From NCBI GenBank assembly GCA_029561355.1, contig JAKQJD010000573.1, positions 1-39,717 of the forward strand: DNA of 39,717 nucleotides, given 5' to 3'. Shown here piece after piece: positions 24,149 to 32,872 of this stretch. This DNA is from Bacteroidota bacterium (GTDB lineage: Bacteria; Bacteroidota; Bacteroidia; Chitinophagales; Saprospiraceae). The first letter of the stretch is position 1. The number at the start of each line of letters is the position of its first letter. Below the pieces are notes generated by a model. The model was given only the letters and a program-made list of their open reading frames with translations, was not told where the DNA came from and made no database searches. Both the position numbers and the translations under genes were made by a program.

Positions 24149-25642
24149 TTATTTATTTTTGCAGCGACTCAAGCCGGCTTTGGCCTGGGCGTGCAAACTA
24201 TTGGCATATTCGGAGGGGTGCATGTCCAGGCAACGTTGAAATGCATTGCGGGCACTCTGGAAATCGCGTTTTTCCTCATAGATCAGGCCGATTTGCAAGG
24301 CGGCGTTGCAGGCGAAGTACCAGGGTTCGGAAGCGCCGGAATCGATCGTTTGCCGGTAATATCCGATGGCTTCCGGCGACCGGTTCATTTTATGGGTAAT
24401 ACGCCCGATCCGGTAGGTGTATTCCAGCAGGCGTTTCCGGTCGGATTGGTAGTCGGATGCGGCGGGTTTCAGCAAATCGTAGGCGCGCTGGTAATAGCCG
24501 CCGTCGAACAGCAAACGGGCCTTGATGAGGCGCACATCCGGCGCATCATTGACTTTGGCTTCTTCCAGTGCCGCTTTGTCGGGCTCGGAATTGCTGGCGC
24601 CCGCTTGTCTGACCAGAGCGATATTTTGCCGGTAAGCATTTTGATTTCCCTGCACGAGGTGATACCAGGCCAGTTTTTGGTAACACTCTTTAATACCGTT
24701 GATGCCTTTGTATTGTTGTAAAAATATTTCGAGCGACTGATTGGCGTCGCTGTCGAGCCGCCGCAATTTTGCTACGCCGAGCATATAATAGCGGTGGTTC
24801 AGATCAAAATACATACTTCCACCGGGGAAATTTTGCAGCATTTTAATCGCTTCGTCGTTGTGTTCGGAGCGCATAGCCACGGTAGCGAAGGCATAATTCG
24901 CGAGGGGGTTGGTTTTCGGATTCAGTTTGCTGTTTTTGATGGTTTCCCAGGCGAGGGCGGGTTTGTTGTTGAGGTAAAGTTGCAAAAAGGCGTAGGTCAC
25001 CACAGCCTCATCTTCAAAAACAAATTCGTGCTGTTTTGAATACGCAAGTACCTCTTCCAGTTCTTTCAGGCCCTGTTCGGTTGTGCCACTCATGCCGCCA
25101 AAACTGCGGGCTACCCATTTGTAATCGTCGGGCAGGTTGCCGACCATGGCGTGCAGCAGGCCTAGGCTTTTTTTATTGGCAATGAAATCGGGGTATTTTT
25201 TCTGGTTTTGTTCGAGCAGGGCGTAAGCCTGTTTCACGTCGCTGGCGCCGCTCATATAATCGCTGAAACGGATGCGCAGTATGGCCCATTGCAGCCTGAT
25301 TTCTGCCTGCGTGTACAAGTAATAAGGCGAGCGGCGGTCGCCGCGCGAGATTTTGTCGAGCCTTTTATCCATGTTTTTGGAGAGGCTGCGGTATTCGCTT
25401 TCTACATCGTTGGCAAAAATGGTGACGAAATCGATGTAGTTTTCCAGGTAAACGGCCATCAGATTGTCGGGCTCGTCGCGTTTCATTTTGTCCAGCGTGG
25501 CCCGGGCTTCGGTCAGCCGCAGGCTCAGGGCATTTTGATAGGCCGATTTGGCGGAGGGTGTAAAATCGAAATATTTTCCTGCGTGCAGGACGTTGTTTTG
25601 GGCTAACAGGAATAAGACAAGGAGCGGGAGTACTTTTTTCAT
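24149..25642 (-). CDS. Secreted TPR-like repeat protein, co-operonic with recQ
   Basis: 497 residues with a signal peptide (MKKVLPLLVLFLLAQNNVLHAG). The rest is helical repeats of TPR type, e.g. AYDLLKPAASDYQSDRKRLLEYTYRIGRI, EAIGYYRQTIDSG and SARNAFQRCLDMHPSEYANSLH near the C-terminus. It probably acts as a periplasmic scaffold, function unknown. It ends 7 nt before recQ; transport and DNA-repair roles have no obvious link, so the pairing may be incidental. Its own promoter is not evident: a terminator-like hairpin lies only about 20 nt upstream of its start. Confidence 0.85.
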   Translation of the reverse strand: MKKVLPLLVLFLLAQNNVLHAGKYFDFTPSAKSAYQNALSLRLTEARATLDKMKRDEPDNLMAVYLENYIDFVTIFANDVESEYRSLSKNMDKRLDKISRGDRRSPYYLYTQAEIRLQWAILRIRFSDYMSGASDVKQAYALLEQNQKKYPDFIANKKSLGLLHAMVGNLPDDYKWVARSFGGMSGTTEQGLKELEEVLAYSKQHEFVFEDEAVVTYAFLQLYLNNKPALAWETIKNSKLNPKTNPLANYAFATVAMRSEHNDEAIKMLQNFPGGSMYFDLNHRYYMLGVAKLRRLDSDANQSLEIFLQQYKGINGIKECYQKLAWYHLVQGNQNAYRQNIALVRQAGASNSEPDKAALEEAKVNDAPDVRLIKARLLFDGGYYQRAYDLLKPAASDYQSDRKRLLEYTYRIGRITHKMNRSPEAIGYYRQTIDSGASEPWYFACNAALQIGLIYEEKRDFQSARNAFQRCLDMHPSEYANSLHAQAKAGLSRCKNK

Positions 25643-25660
25643 GCTTGACAGGAAGGTTGA

Positions 25661-25702
25661 TTAAAAACGGCGCTGAGGGGTAGATGTTCCCGCAGCGCCG
25701 TT
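25661..25702 (-). terminator. Terminator-like hairpin between ahcY and the TPR gene
   Basis: A 10-bp stem AACGGCGCTG/CAGCGCCGTT (25666-25675 with 25693-25702). On the minus strand five T end the stem region, then AATC. It could end ahcY transcripts or attenuate read-through into the TPR-recQ genes. Confidence 0.6.
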
Positions 25703-25719
25703 GTGAAATTTGAAAGAGG

Positions 25720-25803
25720 TATTTGAGGATAGGAGTATTTGAATATTTGAGGAATTGAGAAGCGGCATTCAAATCCTCGCATCCTCACATCCTCAAATCC
25801 TCA
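25720..25803. repeat. AAATCCTC word repeat region with weak dyad
   Basis: The right part is a run of ATCCTC words (CAAATCCTC, GCATCCTC, ACATCCTC, AAATCCTC). The left part has the complementary GAGGAT/TTTGAGGA words at 25722-25753. It directly follows the ahcY stop. The dyad is looser than in the other palindromes. Confidence 0.6.
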
Positions 25804-25807
25804 GTAA

Positions 25808-27124
25808 TCAATAGCGGTAGTAATCAGGTTTGAACGGACCTTCGGCAGTAACGCCGATGTATTCCGCCTGGTGTTGCTGGAGTTCTTCCAGTTCCACGCC
25901 GATTTTTGCAAGGTGCAGGCGCGCTACTTTTTCATCGAGGTGTTTGGGCAGCATGTACACCTTGTTTTCGTATTCCGAAGATTTCTCCCAGAGTTCGAGT
26001 TGGGCGAGCACCTGATTGGAGAAAGAGTTGGACATTACGAAGGAAGGGTGGCCTGTTCCGCAACCCAGATTCACGAGACGGCCTTCAGCCAGCACGATGA
26101 TATCTTTTCCGTCCAGGTTGTAGAGGTCTACCTGCGGTTTGATGGTCATTTTGCTTTGGCCGCAGGTTTCATTCAGCCATGCCATGTCGATCTCGTTGTC
26201 GAAGTGACCGATGTTACAAACGATGGTTTTATCGTTCATCAGTTTGAAATGCTTGCTGGTCACGATATCGCAGTTGCCGGTAGCCGTTACGATAATGTTG
26301 GCGCGTGGAATGGCATTTTCCATTTTTTTAACTTCAAAACCGTCCATAGCGGCCTGGAGGGCGCAGATCGGATCGATTTCCGTTACGATAACACGTGCGC
26401 CGGCGCCACGCAGTGAAGCGGCGGAACCTTTACCTACGTCGCCGTAACCAGCCACGACAGCCACTTTACCGGCCATCATGATATCGGTGGCACGGCGGAT
26501 CGCGTCGACGAGACTTTCCTTGCAACCGTATTTGTTGTCGAATTTCGATTTGGTAACCGAGTCGTTGATGTTGATTGCCGGCAGCGGCAGCGTACCTTTC
26601 GCTACGCGTTCGTACAGGCGGTGTACGCCGGTTGTGGTTTCCTCTGAAATACCGCGGATACCGGCAGCCAGTTCGGGGAACAGGTCCAGTACCATGTTGG
26701 TCAGGTCACCGCCGTCGTCGAGAATCATATTCAAAGGCTGGCCTTCACTGAAGGCAAACAGCGTCTGTTCGATACACCAGTCAAATTCTTCGGCATTCAT
26801 ACCTTTCCATGCAAAAACCGGGATGCCGGCAGCGGCGATAGCAGCGGCGGCGTGGTCTTGCGTAGAGAAAATATTGCAGGACGACCAGCTTACTTCGGCG
26901 CCCAGTTCGATGAGCGTTTCGATGAGTACAGCCGTCTGAATCGTCATGTGCAGGCAGCCTGCGATGCGGGCGCCTTTCAGGGGTTTGGAAGCGCCGAATT
27001 CTTCGCGCAGGGACATGAGTCCGGGCATTTCTGCTTCTGCGAGTTGAATTTCCTTGCGGCCCCATTCGGCGAGGGCTATGTCTTTAACTTTGTAAGCGGG
27101 GCGAGTTTCTGTTGCTACGGCCAT
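25808..27124 (-). CDS. ahcY: Adenosylhomocysteinase
   Basis: 438 residues. It hydrolyses S-adenosylhomocysteine to adenosine and homocysteine, clearing the product inhibitor of SAM-dependent methylation. Seen: SAH-site segment [45 protein letters not shown] site [15 protein letters not shown] (GYGDVGKG 226-233), [10 protein letters not shown], and the C-terminal PDYYRY tail that reaches the neighbouring subunit. Full length. The leader (about 110 nt from a TACCTTTG box) has a GAGGCAA/TTGCCTC pair but does not resemble the known SAH riboswitch. Confidence 0.98.
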   Translation of the reverse strand: MAVATETRPAYKVKDIALAEWGRKEIQLAEAEMPGLMSLREEFGASKPLKGARIAGCLHMTIQTAVLIETLIELGAEVSWSSCNIFSTQDHAAAAIAAAGIPVFAWKGMNAEEFDWCIEQTLFAFSEGQPLNMILDDGGDLTNMVLDLFPELAAGIRGISEETTTGVHRLYERVAKGTLPLPAININDSVTKSKFDNKYGCKESLVDAIRRATDIMMAGKVAVVAGYGDVGKGSAASLRGAGARVIVTEIDPICALQAAMDGFEVKKMENAIPRANIIVTATGNCDIVTSKHFKLMNDKTIVCNIGHFDNEIDMAWLNETCGQSKMTIKPQVDLYNLDGKDIIVLAEGRLVNLGCGTGHPSFVMSNSFSNQVLAQLELWEKSSEYENKVYMLPKHLDEKVARLHLAKIGVELEELQQHQAEYIGVTAEGPFKPDYYRY

Positions 27125-27238
27125 TTTTCAAAAAAAGTGAGTATGCAATAAGTAAAAAGGATCGGTTTTATTTGGGAAATATGCGAGGCAAAACACACTA
27201 ACAGAATATCGTTCGGTTTGTTGCCTCAAAATGCGGCG

Positions 27239-27246
27239 CAAAGGTA
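27239..27246 (-). promoter_or_regulatory. -7 box TACCTTTG for ahcY
   Basis: TAnnTTTG match on the minus strand, about 115 nt upstream of the start at 27124. The leader between them holds a 7-bp dyad (27185-27191 with 27221-27227). Confidence 0.5.
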
Positions 27247-27340
27247 CGGTTTTATTGGTGTTTGATGTTTGGTTTTTCGTTTTTGGCAGCAAAAAAGGCA
27301 CAAATCATCCCTCCAAACACCCAACAATACATACCAAACA

Positions 27341-28360
27341 CTACTGCGGTTTCTGACCGAGCCGGATGAGCGCTTCTTTCGCATCCGGGAAATCGGGCGA
27401 CATACCGTTCGCCTGTTTGTAATCGGCCAGTGCCGCCTGTTTGTTGCCCTTCAACTCCGAGCACAAACCGCGGTAGTAGTACGCTTTTACAAACAGCGGA
27501 TCCGTTTTCGTGGCAATGTCGAAATTGGAATAGGCTTTATCCAGCGAATCCAGTTCGAGGTAAATAGTGCCCAGGTCGAAGTAGGCATTCGAATAATCGG
27601 GATTGTGTACAATGATATCCTGGTATGCCTGGAACGCCTTTTCGAAGTTGCCCGTTTTTTTATAAAAAATGCCTTTGTATTCGCGGGCTTCGAGGTTGGT
27701 AGAATCGAGCCGCAGTACGTTGTCGAAATACTGCAATGCGGTAGGGTTGTTGCGGTTGACGAAGATGCGCCCGAGGAACATCCAGGCGTCGAGGTGGCCG
27801 GCATCGTAGCGCGTCGATTTTTGAAGCGATGCAATGGCATTGGTCGTATCTCCTTTATCGAGTGCGATGCGGCCTGCCATGAAATAGGCTTCCGCGTTTT
27901 GCGGGTCGCGCTGAAGAATTTTATCCAGCGTTTTAAGCGCATCGCTGTGCTGTCGTACAATGAGTTGGTATTCACTCAGTTTCAGGAGGGTAGCGTACCG
28001 GTTGGGAAAACGTTTGACGGCCAGTTCCATCACGTCGAGCGCACGTTTGGAGTCGCCGGGGCGGGCATAATCCAGCAATGCATCGCCCAGCAGGTGGTAA
28101 TACTGCGGGCGCATCGAATCGATTTTTATTGCATTGGACAGGTCGCGAATGGCTTCGTCGTATGCATCGAGTTTGTAGTAAGCGTTGGCACGCAGGTACA
28201 GCAGCGAGTCGTTGTTGGGGTTTTCGGCTACCAGGGCATTTAGTTTGGCAAGCGCCGGATCCTGCCCTCCCTGTACATTGGAAGTGTCATTTTTAGGATC
28301 TTGTTTACAAGCCCAGAGGCATAAAAGCAGCAAGGGAAACAGGTAGTAGCGCAGTGTCAT
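27341..28360 (-). CDS. TPR-repeat lipoprotein
   Basis: 339 residues from MTLRYYLFPLLLLCLWACKQ at 28360. A much longer frame upstream (to 28789) is antisense to the response regulator and is rejected. The lipobox LWAC (Cys18) predicts a lipoprotein. About eight TPR units follow, e.g. DSLLYLRANAYYKLDAYDEAIRDLSNAIKIDS, AEAYFMAGRIALDKGDTTNAIASLQKSTRYD, SNAYFDLGTIYLELDSLDKAYSNFDIA. Probably a scaffold at the outer or inner membrane. The promoter (TACTTTTG, minus strand, 28399-28406) is divergent from the response regulator gene. Confidence 0.9.
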   Translation of the reverse strand: MTLRYYLFPLLLLCLWACKQDPKNDTSNVQGGQDPALAKLNALVAENPNNDSLLYLRANAYYKLDAYDEAIRDLSNAIKIDSMRPQYYHLLGDALLDYARPGDSKRALDVMELAVKRFPNRYATLLKLSEYQLIVRQHSDALKTLDKILQRDPQNAEAYFMAGRIALDKGDTTNAIASLQKSTRYDAGHLDAWMFLGRIFVNRNNPTALQYFDNVLRLDSTNLEAREYKGIFYKKTGNFEKAFQAYQDIIVHNPDYSNAYFDLGTIYLELDSLDKAYSNFDIATKTDPLFVKAYYYRGLCSELKGNKQAALADYKQANGMSPDFPDAKEALIRLGQKPQ

Positions 28361-28398
28361 AGATTGGATTTTTGCTGATAAGAACTTTAAAAAGTGTG

Positions 28399-28406
28399 CA
28401 AAAGTA
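28399..28406 (-). promoter_or_regulatory. -7 box TACTTTTG for the TPR lipoprotein
   Basis: TAnnTTTG match on the minus strand, 39 nt before the start codon. Confidence 0.5.
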
Positions 28407-28474
28407 CCCGTTTCGCACCCTTTTTTCAGGATCTGACTAAAAAATGGCATATTCGCACAGTAAAAAGCACAACC

Positions 28475-29140
28475 ATGCCCGAACCCGCTACCATACCCAT
28501 CCGAATTGCCCTCGTAGATGACCAGGAACTGTTTATTGAAAGCCTGAGTGCCCTGCTTGGCAACGTACGCGACGTAGTGGAAGTCGTGTGGAGTGCCCGG
28601 AGCCCGGAAGAGGCTATGGAAAACATCCGTCGCCAGATGCCCGACGTGTTGCTGATGGATTATTTTTTTCGTGGAAAAACCATCGATGGCGGCGAGGCCT
28701 GCCGTATGATCCGGGAGCAATTTCCCACGGTAGGAGTTCTGATGTTGAGCGTCAGTTGCGATATGTCGGTCATTCGGGAATCGCTGCAAAAAGGTGCTTT
28801 AGGGTACGTTTCGAAAGAAATCAGTAAAAATGAACTGTTGCAGGCGATCCTGCAAGTGGCCGCCGGCCATTATTTTCTGGACCGCAGCGCTTTGCACGAA
28901 CTGATCCAGGCGGTCGTGCAGCCCCCTCTGAAATCGCCGAAATCGGTGCTTACCCCGAGGGAAGTGGAAGTAGCGCGCATTTATGCCAAAGGCCCTTCTA
29001 TTCGCGAGATCAGCGCTTCTCTATTTATCAGTGAGGATACGGTGGAAAGCCACATCAAGAATATACGCGCCAAAACCGGCGCATCCAGCCGCTATGAGGT
29101 CGGCGAATTTCTCAAACAGCATGATCTGTGGATCGAGTAG
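28475..29140 (+). CDS. NarL/LuxR-family response regulator
   Basis: 221 residues from MPEPATIPIRIALVDDQELF; an upstream ATG at 28394 overlaps the divergent promoter and is rejected. Receiver domain: acidic pair DD (15-16), phospho-acceptor Asp62 in VLLMDYFF, Lys114 in GYVSKE. The receiver loop after Asp62 is longer than usual (FRGKTIDGGEAC). The C-terminal LuxR HTH is LTPREVEVARIYAKGPSIREISASLFISEDTVESHIKNIRAKTG. Its presumed partner is the convergent histidine kinase, whose 3' end overlaps by 29 nt. Confidence 0.95.
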   Translation: MPEPATIPIRIALVDDQELFIESLSALLGNVRDVVEVVWSARSPEEAMENIRRQMPDVLLMDYFFRGKTIDGGEACRMIREQFPTVGVLMLSVSCDMSVIRESLQKGALGYVSKEISKNELLQAILQVAAGHYFLDRSALHELIQAVVQPPLKSPKSVLTPREVEVARIYAKGPSIREISASLFISEDTVESHIKNIRAKTGASSRYEVGEFLKQHDLWIE

Positions 29141-31079
29141 CCTCCAGCGGCACACTGATATTAACGAATGTGCCGCGACCGGGCGCCGATTCCAGGTGAA
29201 GGGTTCCGCGCAGCACTTCTACGCGGGTACGGACATTGGCCAGCCCGATCCCGTCGGAACGCTCTACGTCGGAGCGTTGAAAACCCTTGCCATCGTCTTC
29301 CACAGTGATCAGTAAATCCTTCTGGTCTTCCAGCAATTGCACGCTCACCTCCCGGGCCTGCGCATGTTTGAGCGTATTTCCAAGCAACTCCTGCATAATG
29401 CGATAAATGTGGATTTTCGCCAGGCCGACGACATCTTCTGATTTGAACTGGGTATACAACTGGATGTCCAGGCGCGGTTGAGCATGCCGGCAACGCATGA
29501 CGAGGTCTTCCAGCGCGGCCTGCAGGTCCGTTTTTTCCAGTGCTTTCGACATAAGATCGTGCGAAATGTCGCGCAATTCACGATAGGTTTGCTCTATGTC
29601 GTCTGTCACATCCGACAGCCGTGCCGACAGTTCGGGCTGATCCGAGAGTCCTTCCCGCAGGGTGTCGAGTTGCATATTCACGGCAGCCAGGTGTACGCAG
29701 GCGCCGTCGTGCAGGTCGCGCGCGATGCGCCGGCGCTCGTTTTCCACGCCGAAGATCAGCGCATGGAGCCCTTCTTCGCGGGCTTTGGCGATTTTGAGCT
29801 GCGCCCGCTGGTCTTTTTCGAAAAGACGTATGTATTTCCGCAGGGAAAAATTGAACACCAGCAGGATTTCAAAAAAGAAAGCCGTCATCACCGGAACGGG
29901 AATATAAAACGTCTGGGTGGTGAAAATCACGGGATTTGCAAAAAGCCGTTCGGTGCCGAATTCCTGAAGGTCGTAACCCAGCGATTGCAGGGAAGTAGTA
30001 GCGAGGCCGATAAAATTCAGGGCAACCACCACAAAAAGCGCAGCGGAGCGCGTTCGGCGCTTGTAAAAAATTTCCCGCAAAGCCCAGGCCAGCACACTCA
30101 GGCTGAAAAAGACCAGATACAGGCAAAAGAAAAGATAACCATCATAGATGAGCGTAGGAAAAAAGCCTGGTACGGGGCGCGTGAGTACGTAAACTACCTG
30201 CAATACCAGCGTACAGACGAACAGTCCGATCGTGATATTCAGGAACATGTGGAATTGCTGTGCAGAACGCTGAATATCGAAGTACATGCGGAAAAACCAG
30301 ATCCCGAAAATGAGTCGCAAAATGTTGAAAGCCACCGGAATGATAAACTGCAGATCAGGATGATTCCGCCAGACATATTGAAAGCCATGGCCCAGATAAG
30401 TAGATATGAAACAGGCCGTCAGCAACACATATATAAAGTAATACCATTGAAAACGCTGCCGCGTGACCGAAAAAACGAAGGCAGATAAAATCAGATACAA
30501 AGAACAAAACACAAAAAAGACCGTCAGTAAAATATCTTCATACCGTCGGATAGTGCCTTCGCGGGTGTCATAATCAACCAGTAAAATATTGGAATTGGGC
30601 AAAAAGTCGCGGGCAATGGAAAAATAGATCCGGCAGGAATCGCCCGGCTCCAGTCGCAGCGGGAACATGAAATTGCGGCGTTGAACCGGTCTTTGGGAAA
30701 ACGGAAATGCTGCACCCGTCAGAAAAGTTGTGTCGATGGAACCGTCGCTTCCGATCTGGTAAAAGGTGAGTTTCGGAATAAAAGGATTCACCACTTCCGC
30801 CGTAAATATCCGGCTGTACTCCGCCCGGTTGACGACCTTGAACCGAATCCAAAGGGTTTCATGCCGGTACCCGGACAAAAATTTCATGTCCGCACGGGGT
30901 ATAAACCGGCTTTGCTGCACCTGCTGGATGGTGAGCGCATTTTCCGGGTCTTCCAGTACCTCCAGGTTCGTATTGAGGATAGAAAAAATAGTGTCGGTCA
31001 ACACCAGGGGATTGGATTGAGCGCGGACAACTACAGGTCCCAGAACGTGAACAGCAAGCAGAAATAAAAGGCGTTTCAT
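29112..31079 (-). CDS. 7TMR-DISM sensor histidine kinase
   Basis: 655 residues. Signal peptide 1-20; a 7TMR-DISMED2-like extracellular beta domain about 35-170 (ETLWIRFKVVNRAE, FMFPLRLEPGDSCRIYFSI); seven membrane helices about 183-415; coiled linker; HisKA_3 with phospho-acceptor His457 in RRRIARDLHDGA; N box ELLGNTLKHA (Asn568); G1 DDGKGF (595-600); G2 GIGLANVRTRV (610-620). The NarX/DesK-like catalytic class pairs with LuxR-type regulators such as the neighbour. The input is probably a small ligand, perhaps a carbohydrate, bound by the DISMED2 domain (inference). Its last 29 nt overlap the regulator gene tail to tail. Confidence 0.95.
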   Translation of the reverse strand: MKRLLFLLAVHVLGPVVVRAQSNPLVLTDTIFSILNTNLEVLEDPENALTIQQVQQSRFIPRADMKFLSGYRHETLWIRFKVVNRAEYSRIFTAEVVNPFIPKLTFYQIGSDGSIDTTFLTGAAFPFSQRPVQRRNFMFPLRLEPGDSCRIYFSIARDFLPNSNILLVDYDTREGTIRRYEDILLTVFFVFCSLYLILSAFVFSVTRQRFQWYYFIYVLLTACFISTYLGHGFQYVWRNHPDLQFIIPVAFNILRLIFGIWFFRMYFDIQRSAQQFHMFLNITIGLFVCTLVLQVVYVLTRPVPGFFPTLIYDGYLFFCLYLVFFSLSVLAWALREIFYKRRTRSAALFVVVALNFIGLATTSLQSLGYDLQEFGTERLFANPVIFTTQTFYIPVPVMTAFFFEILLVFNFSLRKYIRLFEKDQRAQLKIAKAREEGLHALIFGVENERRRIARDLHDGACVHLAAVNMQLDTLREGLSDQPELSARLSDVTDDIEQTYRELRDISHDLMSKALEKTDLQAALEDLVMRCRHAQPRLDIQLYTQFKSEDVVGLAKIHIYRIMQELLGNTLKHAQAREVSVQLLEDQKDLLITVEDDGKGFQRSDVERSDGIGLANVRTRVEVLRGTLHLESAPGRGTFVNISVPLEATRSTDHAV

Positions 31080-31152
31080 ACGGTCGTGTACAAAGAAACG
31101 CAGCCCGTCGATGGCATACCATTTTAGGCGCCGATATTATGTTTCGCTTCTC

Positions 31153-31237
31153 AAAAATCACGGCTTTCCGGGAGCAACAGCTCACTGCCTGCCGCGAAAA
31201 CCGTGATTTTTAATATTTCACCTTTTTCAGGGTGAAA
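31153..31237. promoter_or_regulatory. Structured intergenic element between the kinase and esterase genes
   Basis: An 11-bp dyad AAAAATCACGG/CCGTGATTTTT (31153-31163 with 31201-31211) encloses a GAGC-AACA-GCTC hairpin (31172-31183). A second 7-bp hairpin TTTCACC/GGTGAAA follows (31216-31222 with 31231-31237). The sequence TGCACTTTTG at 31255-31264 matches the -7 decamer of the small-RNA promoters but lacks TGTTCTTT 18 nt upstream. It may serve the esterase gene. Confidence 0.4.
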
Positions 31238-31266
31238 CGGAAAGCGGGATTTACTGCACTTTTGGG

Positions 31267-31350
31267 GACGCGGATTTCGCTGATTTTTAGCGGATCACGC
31301 CTTTCGATCCGTAACAAAAACGATATCCTCTTTAAATCCAATCCGCGTTA
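31267..31350. repeat. GCGGATT word repeat (partial dyad)
   Basis: GCGGATTTCGC, TAGCGGATCACGC on the left and AATCCAATCCGCGTTACC on the right. It is a degraded relative of the 12228-12350 palindrome and lies directly before the esterase start. Confidence 0.5.
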
Positions 31351-31356
31351 CCAATC

Positions 31357-32751
31357 ATGATGAAACCGATTTACACCTCATTCCTTTTATTATGCTGCTG
31401 CGGTTTTTCCAGCGCGCAGGGCTATTGCGCCGACGGCATCGTTTATCTTACTGAAAACCATGCAGTTACATACGACGACGTAATGTACAAACAGGCCGCC
31501 GCCATAGACGAATGGTTTTTTGATGTGCCGGAAAACATCCCGCTTCGGGTATATTACCCCAGCGATCTGCCCGCAGGCGAACAGCGACCGCTGGTCATAT
31601 TGATTCATGGCGGCTATTTTATCGCGGGCAGTTACCACGACTTCAACGCTTTTGCCGAAGCCTACGCCAAACTTGGTTTTGTGTGCGCTACGATCGATTA
31701 CCGGCTTTGCAAACGCAATGATTGCCTGCTGGCCAACGTGTTTTCGCCCTGCAATATCAGCTGGGGCTATTCCTTTATGCCCAGTGCCTACGTGGCGGCC
31801 GTAGATGTGAATGACGGTATCCGCTGGCTACAACAGCATGCCGCCGATTATCATATCGACCCGGAAAAAGTGGTGGTCAGCGGTCACAGCGCCGGCGCTT
31901 TTACGGCCATGAACGTCGCTTTCCTCGATCAGCAGGAAATTCAGGAAATAATGCCAGGCGCCGGCTTGCCCGGACATGATTACATCAGCGAGCCGCTCGA
32001 TCCTGTAGAAGGTATCCGTGCCGTGGTACCAATGGCCGGCGCTACGTTCAATCCTGAATGGATCGGAACGCAGGAGATTGTGGATCGAAACATCGCCGTC
32101 GGCGTCGTACACGGCACCGCCGACGGGGTGGTGGATTATGACGTCAGTGCCGCCATTCCCTGTTGCCAAACTTATCAAACCCAAGTATACGGCGGCTGCG
32201 CTATTGCCGAACGGGTACACCAACTGGGTGGTAACCTGTTTATGCTGAGTGGGGAAGGTTTCGGGCACGATATCGGCGATAGCCTGTTTTTGCAGGCTAT
32301 CATGCAGCAGGTACCCGCTTTTATCGTCAAAACCGTCCTGTGCGGCGAATCCGTTTCTCTTCATACTTCTGTACAGCGCGATCCGCCGCTGGCGTACTGT
32401 CCCGACGGTACCGGCACAGCGGAGGAATTGTGCGACGTACTGCCGCTTACGCCCGGAGGATTTACAGTGCCGGTGTACGAGCCCTCCGCAAAACCCGCCA
32501 TTCAACTGGCCTGTATGCCGTCTCCTTTATCCGGAACAGTGCTGCATGTTGACTTAAACATACCCGCGGAAGGTGTTTTTCAATGCGTTGTCCGTGACCA
32601 GAGCGGCCGGGTAGCGATACAAAAAACGTTGTACCTCTCTGCCGGCCGGCAGCGGTTCGAACTGGAAATGCCAGTGCCTGAAGGCCTGTATTATTTGAAC
32701 CTGCAAGGGGAAAACCTGCGCAGCCGGCCTGTGAAAATCGTGAAATTGTAA
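31357..32751 (+). CDS. Secreted alpha/beta-hydrolase esterase with T9SS sorting domain
   Basis: 464 residues (an alternative start is one codon in). Signal peptide MKPIYTSFLLLCCCGFSSAQ; hydrolase domain about 60-330: oxyanion HGGYF (84-88), nucleophile elbow GHSAG (176-180, Ser178), VVHGTADGVVDYD with the likely acid, and GFGHD with the likely His. This resembles carboxylesterase/BD-FAE-like enzymes that cleave ester substituents. Many Cys suggest disulfides. The last ~75 residues form a T9SS type A sorting domain (VFQCVVRDQSGRVAIQKTLYLSAG, LYYLNLQGENLRSRPVKIVKL), so it is exported across the outer membrane. The downstream T9SS gene, 121 nt away, is on the same strand. Confidence 0.9.
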   Translation: MMKPIYTSFLLLCCCGFSSAQGYCADGIVYLTENHAVTYDDVMYKQAAAIDEWFFDVPENIPLRVYYPSDLPAGEQRPLVILIHGGYFIAGSYHDFNAFAEAYAKLGFVCATIDYRLCKRNDCLLANVFSPCNISWGYSFMPSAYVAAVDVNDGIRWLQQHAADYHIDPEKVVVSGHSAGAFTAMNVAFLDQQEIQEIMPGAGLPGHDYISEPLDPVEGIRAVVPMAGATFNPEWIGTQEIVDRNIAVGVVHGTADGVVDYDVSAAIPCCQTYQTQVYGGCAIAERVHQLGGNLFMLSGEGFGHDIGDSLFLQAIMQQVPAFIVKTVLCGESVSLHTSVQRDPPLAYCPDGTGTAEELCDVLPLTPGGFTVPVYEPSAKPAIQLACMPSPLSGTVLHVDLNIPAEGVFQCVVRDQSGRVAIQKTLYLSAGRQRFELEMPVPEGLYYLNLQGENLRSRPVKIVKL

Positions 32752-32776
32752 GGAACATTTCTGGAAAGAATAACTA

Positions 32777-32805
32777 CACAATAATTTGAATTTCAAATGA
32801 TTGTG
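32777..32805. promoter_or_regulatory. 29-bp palindrome between two T9SS genes
   Basis: Arms of 14 nt (32777-32790 with 32792-32805) pair except at one position, centred on T32791; the core is ATTTGAATTTCAAAT. No T tract follows on either strand, so it looks more like an operator than a terminator. Confidence 0.45.
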
Positions 32806-32872
32806 GTGGAATTGTCATGTCCTGAAAGAAGATTTTCAACCAAATAAATATCATCACCAACCAACTTTTGTC

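Noticed and set aside
27125-27246. SAH riboswitch upstream of ahcY
   Set aside because: Only a simple 7-bp dyad is visible; the conserved core of the known SAH riboswitch is not seen.
28361-28789. Extended N-terminus of the TPR lipoprotein
   Set aside because: The frame runs antisense through the response regulator gene, and a lipobox signal begins at 28360.
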